Position numbers and translations under genes: made by a program. A stretch of DNA of 64,000 nucleotides, taken from Streptomyces aurantiogriseus (GTDB lineage: Bacteria > Actinomycetota > Actinomycetes > Streptomycetales > Streptomycetaceae). Location: NCBI RefSeq assembly GCF_014649375.1, contig NZ_BMSX01000015.1:1-64000 (forward strand), read 5' to 3'. The notes under the pieces were generated by a model. It had not been told where the DNA came from, searched no databases, and was given only the letters and a program-made list of their open reading frames with translations. Below, piece by piece: positions 62,420 to 64,000 of this stretch; position 1 is the stretch's first letter; each line of letters begins with the position of its first letter.

Positions 62420-63127
62420 TCAGCTCACCACTCCGGTCATGACGCCCACGGGGACGGCGATGAAGCCGGCCGTGAGCAGCAGCGCGAGAACGTTGGCGAC
62501 GGTCTTCAGGGCGCGGTCGCGGGTGCGGCTGCCGACGCCGAGGGTCTGGGCGGCGCTCCAGAAGCCGTGCCGGATGTGCAGGCCGAGGGCGAGCATCGCC
62601 ACGATGTAGATGACGTTGCCGTACCAGGTGGAGAAGGTGTCCACGACGTTCTGGTACGGGTGGCCCTCCTGGAAGCCGCCGGGGTGCACGGTGCCGGTGG
62701 TCAGGTCGAGGATGTGCCAGACGATGAACAGGCCGAGGATGATGCCGCCCCAGCGCATGGTGCGGGTCGCGTAGCTCGCCCGCGGCTTCTTGTGGACGTA
62801 CTTGCTGGGGCGCGCCCTGATGTCGCGGCGGCTGAGCTGGTACGCGGAGACGGCGTGGGCGACGACCGCGACGACCAGCACGACGCGGATCAGCCAGAGC
62901 GTCCACTCGTAGTGCATGAACGGTTCACCGACCGTGCGCAGCCAGTGGCCGTAGTGGTTGAACTCCTCCGGGCCGAAGAAGATCTTCAGGTTTCCGATCA
63001 CGTGGGCGACCAGGTACAGCAGCATGATCACGCCGCTGACGGCCATCACTGTCTTCTTGCCGACGGAGGAGTCCCACACGGTACGCGCCATGGACGGCCG
63101 TCGGTCCGTCCGCGTTGCCAGAGCCAT
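62420..63127 (-). CDS. sdhC: Succinate dehydrogenase cytochrome b subunit
   Basis: A 235-aa integral membrane heme protein with five helices (KKTVMAVSGVIMLLYLVAHV, LIRVVLVVAVVAHAVSAY, GIILGLFIVWHILDL, IYIVAMLALGLHIRHG, VLALLLTAGFIAVPVGVMTG). It resembles the TIGR02046 diheme/monoheme b558 family, with candidate heme His in several helices. It anchors SdhAB and passes electrons to menaquinone. ATG 63127 lacks a strong ribosome binding site; ATG 63093 is in frame but would remove N-terminal residues. First gene of the operon. Confidence 0.92.
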   Translation of the reverse strand: MALATRTDRRPSMARTVWDSSVGKKTVMAVSGVIMLLYLVAHVIGNLKIFFGPEEFNHYGHWLRTVGEPFMHYEWTLWLIRVVLVVAVVAHAVSAYQLSRRDIRARPSKYVHKKPRASYATRTMRWGGIILGLFIVWHILDLTTGTVHPGGFQEGHPYQNVVDTFSTWYGNVIYIVAMLALGLHIRHGFWSAAQTLGVGSRTRDRALKTVANVLALLLTAGFIAVPVGVMTGVVS

Positions 63128-63186
63128 GGCACAGGACGCTAGAGCCGGATGGCCCCATCAGTCCAAGACATGGTCCGGCTCGTTTC

Positions 63187-63203
63187 GATAGCTGGTGCCT
63201 ATC
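63187..63203. promoter_or_regulatory. ATAG-N7-CTAT palindrome in the sdhC-lysR interval
   Basis: GATAG-CTGGTGC-CTATC is a perfect inverted repeat of T-N11-A type typical of LysR-family sites, with the OxyR-like ATAG...CTAT half-sites. It lies 8 bp before the lysR start and 60 bp upstream of sdhC, suited to autoregulation and control of sdh. Confidence 0.65.
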
Positions 63204-63211
63204 ATGGCTGG

Positions 63212-64000
63212 ATGCAGTTCCAGCAGCTCCAGTACTTCGTGGCGGTGGCCGAGACGCGGCACTTCACCCGGGCCGCCGAGCTCGTGCATGTCGCGCAGCC
63301 GTCGCTGTCGCAGCAGATCAGGGCGCTGGAGCGGGAGTTGGGCGCCGATCTGTTCCTGCGGGCACGGGGCAACATCACGCTCACGGACGCGGGCGAGGCG
63401 CTGCTGCCGCTGGCCCGGCGGATCCTGGCGGACACGGAGACGGCCCGGTACGAGGTGCAGGAGCTGGTGCAGCTGCGCAGCGGCCGGGTCCGCCTGGGCG
63501 CCACGCCCAGCCTGTGCACGGGTCTGCTGCCGGACGTGCTGCGCGCCTTCCACGACCGCTATCCGGGTATCCGGTTGCTGATCGAGGAGGGCGGCTCGCA
63601 CGACCTCGTCCGCGAGCTGGCCCGCGGCGCCCTGGATCTCGCCCTGGTGGTGCTGCCCCTGCCGACCCCCTCCCCCGCTCTGACGACGGTGGAGCTGCTG
63701 CGCGAGGACCTGGTGGTCGTCTCCTCCCCGGAGGCCCCGCGCCCGGGACACGGCCGGCGCACGGTCCGCGTCGCCGATCTGGAGGGCGAGCGCCTGGTGA
63801 TGTTCCGGCACGGCTACGACCTGCGCGAGCTCACCGTCGCCGCCTGCCGGGCGGAGGGGTTCGAGCCGGACTTCGCGGTGGAGGGCGGGGAGATGGACGC
63901 GGTGCTCGGCTTTGTGCGGGCCGGGCTCGGGGTGGCCGTCGTGCCCCGGATGGTGGCGGCCCGGTCGGGCCGGGGGCTGCGGGTCACCCCGCTCGCCAGG
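63212..64000 (+). CDS. LysR-family transcriptional regulator, 5' part
   Basis: The first 263 residues of a LysR regulator; the 3' end is beyond the window. The N-terminal winged helix (QYFVAVAETRHFTRAAELVH, then AQPSLSQQIRALERELGADL) is followed by the effector domain (LRSGRVRLGATPSL, VEGGEMDAVLGFVRAGLGVA). It is divergent from sdhCAB, with a LysR-type site in between. The effector is unknown. Confidence 0.92.
   Translation, partial: MQFQQLQYFVAVAETRHFTRAAELVHVAQPSLSQQIRALERELGADLFLRARGNITLTDAGEALLPLARRILADTETARYEVQELVQLRSGRVRLGATPSLCTGLLPDVLRAFHDRYPGIRLLIEEGGSHDLVRELARGALDLALVVLPLPTPSPALTTVELLREDLVVVSSPEAPRPGHGRRTVRVADLEGERLVMFRHGYDLRELTVAACRAEGFEPDFAVEGGEMDAVLGFVRAGLGVAVVPRMVAARSGRGLRVTPLAR

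Overview
The window is high-GC actinobacterial DNA, almost certainly from a Streptomyces chromosome and probably from an arm. The signs are strong third-position GC bias, frequent GTG starts, ATGA/GTGA stop-start overlaps, twin-arginine secreted hydrolases, a SpoIIE-type phosphatase with an anti-sigma-like ATPase domain, and mycothiol/ergothioneine-type genes. No rRNA, tRNA, CRISPR array, prophage or intact insertion sequence was seen. Functions are assigned by reading motifs and recalling families; no database search was run.

Layout. 1-6.8 kb: 3' end of a sugar ABC-transporter ATPase, a GH15 trehalase/glucoamylase-like enzyme, and a three-gene molybdenum hydroxylase operon (FAD, 2Fe-2S and Mo subunits). 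6.8-9.7 kb: a 959-aa GAF/PAS/SpoIIE/HATPase phosphatase on the minus strand. 9.8-12.5 kb: a gene graveyard holding two ferredoxin-domain remnants, a frameshifted P450, and fragments of a SnoaL-like and a mycothiol-dependent-isomerase-like gene. 12.6-20.8 kb: carbohydrate use, with a secreted GH78 rhamnosidase preceded by a LacI-type palindrome, a TetR regulator, a berberine-bridge-type flavoenzyme, and a GH43-like arabinan enzyme with an AbfB domain preceded by a perfect inverted repeat. 21-25.7 kb: an amidase, an NfeD-like/flotillin pair, a MazF/PemK-like protein and a bacterial PARG. 25.9-30.4 kb: ergothioneine genes egtABCD, with overlapping stops and starts and a 28-codon ORF bridging egtC and egtD. 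30.7-33.2 kb: an LRV repeat protein with a Cys cluster, a decayed ORF and a TetR regulator.

33.4-48.2 kb is the most distinctive region: a surface or exopolysaccharide locus. It encodes a secreted beta-helix protein, a CDP-alcohol phosphotransferase, a TagD/ECT-like cytidylyltransferase, a secreted beta-propeller/FN3 protein, a flippase, a Wzz-like protein with a degenerate kinase domain, a Wzy-like polymerase, a GDP-mannose 3,5-epimerase-like enzyme with all four catalytic residues, two glycosyltransferases, a LbetaH acetyltransferase and an initiating polyprenyl glycosylphosphotransferase. Together these could build, decorate (possibly with a phospho-alcohol) and export a polysaccharide. 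Strong terminator hairpins lie at 33.32 kb (one edge) and 44.82 kb (internal).

48.4-64 kb: dodecin, a HAD phosphatase, a PL9 pectate lyase, a cysteine-free L32 protein behind a Zur-box-like palindrome, a luciferase-like oxidoreductase, a DUF2716 protein, a class III UvrA-like ABC protein, an NAD-dependent reductase, a broken nucleotidyltransferase, a ~152-bp tandem repeat tract, olsB-olsA ornithine-lipid genes, an sdhCAB operon with its terminator, and a divergent LysR gene cut by the window edge. The sdh/ols/egt neighbourhood resembles, from memory, the S. coelicolor SCO0910-SCO0925 region with the polysaccharide locus interposed.
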